Of a stretch of DNA of 5,982 bases, positions 4,355 to 5,982 are shown one piece after another; position 1 is the stretch's first letter, and each line of letters begins with the position of its first letter. The notes beneath the pieces were generated by a model. That model had not been told where the DNA came from. It was given only the letters and a program-made list of their open reading frames with translations, and made no database searches. A program made the position numbers and the translations under genes. This DNA is from Oscillospiraceae bacterium (GTDB lineage: Bacteria; Bacillota; Clostridia; Oscillospirales; Ruminococcaceae), in assembly GCA_017848155.1 (NCBI GenBank), contig JAGAKC010000405.1:1-5982 (forward strand). Direction: 5' to 3'.

Positions 4355-5902
4355 ATGCGTCCGACATTCTTAGGGTTTGAAGCCCAGAAGCGCACACTTC
4401 AGATAGCGCAGAAGAGCCTTGATATTACAGGCAACAACCTTTCAAATACAAACACAGTCGGCTATACAAGACAGCGTGTCGATCTTTATGCCATGTACGT
4501 TTCGGGCAACCAGAATCTCCGCTGGTGCAGTGATACGAACAATCTTTCCGTCAACGGTCAGGGCGTAAACGCTCACGGCATAGCTCAGATCAGAGATCCC
4601 TACATCGACAAGCGTTACCGTGAGAACGTGTCTGTTGAGGCTGAAACGGAAAAGACGGTCGAGGTACTCTCCGAGCTTGAGGATGTACTTGACAACTTCG
4701 AGTCTGACGGTCTGCTCTACTTCACAGAGCAGTTCTTCAAGGCGCTTCAGGACTATTCGGTAGAAAAGCCCGACAGTGCCGAGGTCGCAACACTTGTTGC
4801 AAACTCCGCTGTAAACCTCTGCCGACTCCTCAACGACTACGATGAGCAGCTGACTCAGGTAGAGGAAACATATGTTGCGGAGCTTGAGGATACTGTAACT
4901 TACATAAACACAGTTCTGGACGATATCAACATGCTGAACGACAGGATAGCAAGAGAGCTTATAAACTATCCCGAGGGCTATGGACCCAACGAGCTTTACG
5001 ATCAGCTCAACCTCTACATCGACGAGATCGCAAATTTCGGCAACATAGAAGTGACCAAGAACGAGAACGGCACTTTCTCCATCGATATGGCAGGTGTTAA
5101 TATCGTTGACGGTGAGGAGTTCAAGGTAAACAGGATCCTGATGGAGGATTACGAGATCTACGGTCAGGCTATCCTCTTCTTCGAGAGCGGCGACGAGCTT
5201 TGCCCCATGACCGGTCAGATCAGAGGCTATCTCAACATGATAAACGGTAATGGCGTTTATGCGACAGGTACTCAGAACTCTGAATACGGTATCGCATACT
5301 TCAAGTCCGCTGTAAACGAGTTCGCAAGAACGATAGCAAACACATTCAACTCCGCAAATGGTGCGGACGAGGATCCCTCCAGAACGATGTTCACGACTGA
5401 TCCCGAGGATGTTATCTTCACGGCAGGCAACATTCACGTTGCACAGGGCTGGCAGGAGGATCCCACGATGATCGGTCAGGTCCGCAAGCTGGATCCCAAA
5501 ACGGGTATGTACTACTACGGATATGACGAGATCACAGATGATACAGGAAATGTAACACTTCAGAACACCAACGTTCTTAACCTGATAAACCAGTTCGAGG
5601 GCAAGGAGCTTAAATTCGGTACCGCTCATGACTTCAAGGGCGGCATCTATGAATATATATCCTTTATAAGCGACCGTCTGGCTCAGACGATAATCTACGA
5701 TCAGAGCCGCAACGACAGCGCAGTCACCACGGTCGATGCGCTGCTTGATGCAAGGGATGAGGTATCAGGCGTGGATATGGACGAAGAGGGTATCAACATG
5801 CTGAACTACCAGAAATGGTACAGCGCATCCTCACGTATGCTGACCACACTTGACGATTGCCTTGAAAAGCTGATAAACGGCACAGGCAGAGTTGGTCTGT
5901 AA
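4355..5902 (+). CDS. flgK: FlgK, flagellar hook-filament junction protein (HAP1)
   Basis: Exported structural protein of 515 residues that forms the first junction ring between hook and filament. Residues about 4-43 form the conserved N-terminal rod/hook/HAP helix, ending SLDITGNNLSNTNTVGYTRQ, the flagellar bb-rod signature in FlgK form. RDPYIDKRYRE at about 80-90 is the following FlgK-type segment. Residues 90-205 form a long helical D1 region, and about 205-430 a variable, acidic middle. The C-terminal D0 segment is clear: SGVDMDEEGINMLNYQKWY starts at 471, and the helix continues to LEKLIN near 509. Length is within the usual range (about 450-600). Start ATG 4355 has AGGAGG at 4342-4347, overlapping the flgN stop codon, with a 7-base spacer. 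It follows flgN, its predicted chaperone, by 11 bases. Identification is secure. Confidence 0.95.
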   Translation: MRPTFLGFEAQKRTLQIAQKSLDITGNNLSNTNTVGYTRQRVDLYAMYVSGNQNLRWCSDTNNLSVNGQGVNAHGIAQIRDPYIDKRYRENVSVEAETEKTVEVLSELEDVLDNFESDGLLYFTEQFFKALQDYSVEKPDSAEVATLVANSAVNLCRLLNDYDEQLTQVEETYVAELEDTVTYINTVLDDINMLNDRIARELINYPEGYGPNELYDQLNLYIDEIANFGNIEVTKNENGTFSIDMAGVNIVDGEEFKVNRILMEDYEIYGQAILFFESGDELCPMTGQIRGYLNMINGNGVYATGTQNSEYGIAYFKSAVNEFARTIANTFNSANGADEDPSRTMFTTDPEDVIFTAGNIHVAQGWQEDPTMIGQVRKLDPKTGMYYYGYDEITDDTGNVTLQNTNVLNLINQFEGKELKFGTAHDFKGGIYEYISFISDRLAQTIIYDQSRNDSAVTTVDALLDARDEVSGVDMDEEGINMLNYQKWYSASSRMLTTLDDCLEKLINGTGRVGL

Positions 5903-5920
5903 GCCTGAAAGGAGTACGCA

Positions 5921-5982
5921 ATGAGAGTAACGAATGCAACTGTTCTGCGTAATTACGACAGAAACCTCAGACGACTTGGCAA
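5921..5982 (+). CDS. flgL: FlgL, flagellar hook-filament junction protein (3' end missing)
   Basis: Only the first 20 codons are in the window. The N-terminus MRVTNATVLRNYDRNL fits the FlgL (HAP3) pattern MRITNxMxxxNxxxNL. AAAGGAG (5908-5914) lies 6 bases upstream of the ATG, and the gap from the flgK stop is 18 bases. Position directly after flgK is the normal order. FlgL forms the second junction ring, on which the flagellin filament starts. Family assignment rests on the short N-terminus plus context. Confidence 0.88.
   Translation, partial: MRVTNATVLRNYDRNLRRLG

Noticed and set aside
4442..5629. A long open frame of 395 codons on the - strand opposite flgK
   Set aside because: It is low-complexity in V, L and I, has no RBS or domain, and lies wholly inside a clear flgK; it results from the codon bias of flgK read backwards.

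Overview
The window reads as ordinary chromosome of a Gram-positive anaerobe of the Ruminococcaceae (Clostridia). The evidence is AGGAGG-type ribosome binding sites, a mixed GC content with many AAG, CGT and AGA codons, a PilT/pilin locus of clostridial type and a sigma-28 (SigD/FliA) flagellar operon. The first pilin has the leader and N-terminus that I associate, from memory, with the cellulose-adhesion pilins of Ruminococcus albus (CbpC/GP25, the pilA1-pilA2 locus). A Ruminococcus albus relative is my best guess, but no search was possible. All genes are on the + strand, and the reverse-strand reading frames look like codon-bias shadows.

Left half (1-3477), type IV pilus region. It opens inside a pilT gene (retraction ATPase, 5' end missing). 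A 219-base gap follows, holding a strong sigma-A type promoter with a dyad in its spacer and a 5' leader with competing hairpins. This promoter drives a 208-residue pilin (pilA1-like) with very biased codons. After the pilin come a GC-rich GAAA-loop hairpin and then a 23-bp imperfect hairpin that ends just upstream of a second, divergent pilin (pilA2-like, 242 residues). Another GC-rich hairpin separates this from a membrane-anchored putative zinc metalloprotease of 317 residues (HExxHxxGxxD motif), which I cannot assign to a named gene.

Right half (3503-5982), late flagellar operon. A near-perfect sigma-28 promoter precedes flgM (anti-sigma-28), flgN (export chaperone), flgK (hook-filament junction protein) and the start of flgL. 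The genes are tightly packed, and flgM and flgN are joined by 5 bases or overlap by 1-4, depending on the start chosen.

How it fits together: PilT would power retraction of a pilus built mainly from the first pilin, with the second probably a minor component. The hairpins between the pilin genes could set their ratio. The flagellar genes form the standard late checkpoint, in which FlgM holds sigma-28 until the hook is complete and FlgN delivers FlgK and FlgL. The least explained items are the metalloprotease and the RNA structures around the pilins. I found no mobile element, CRISPR array, tRNA or rRNA.
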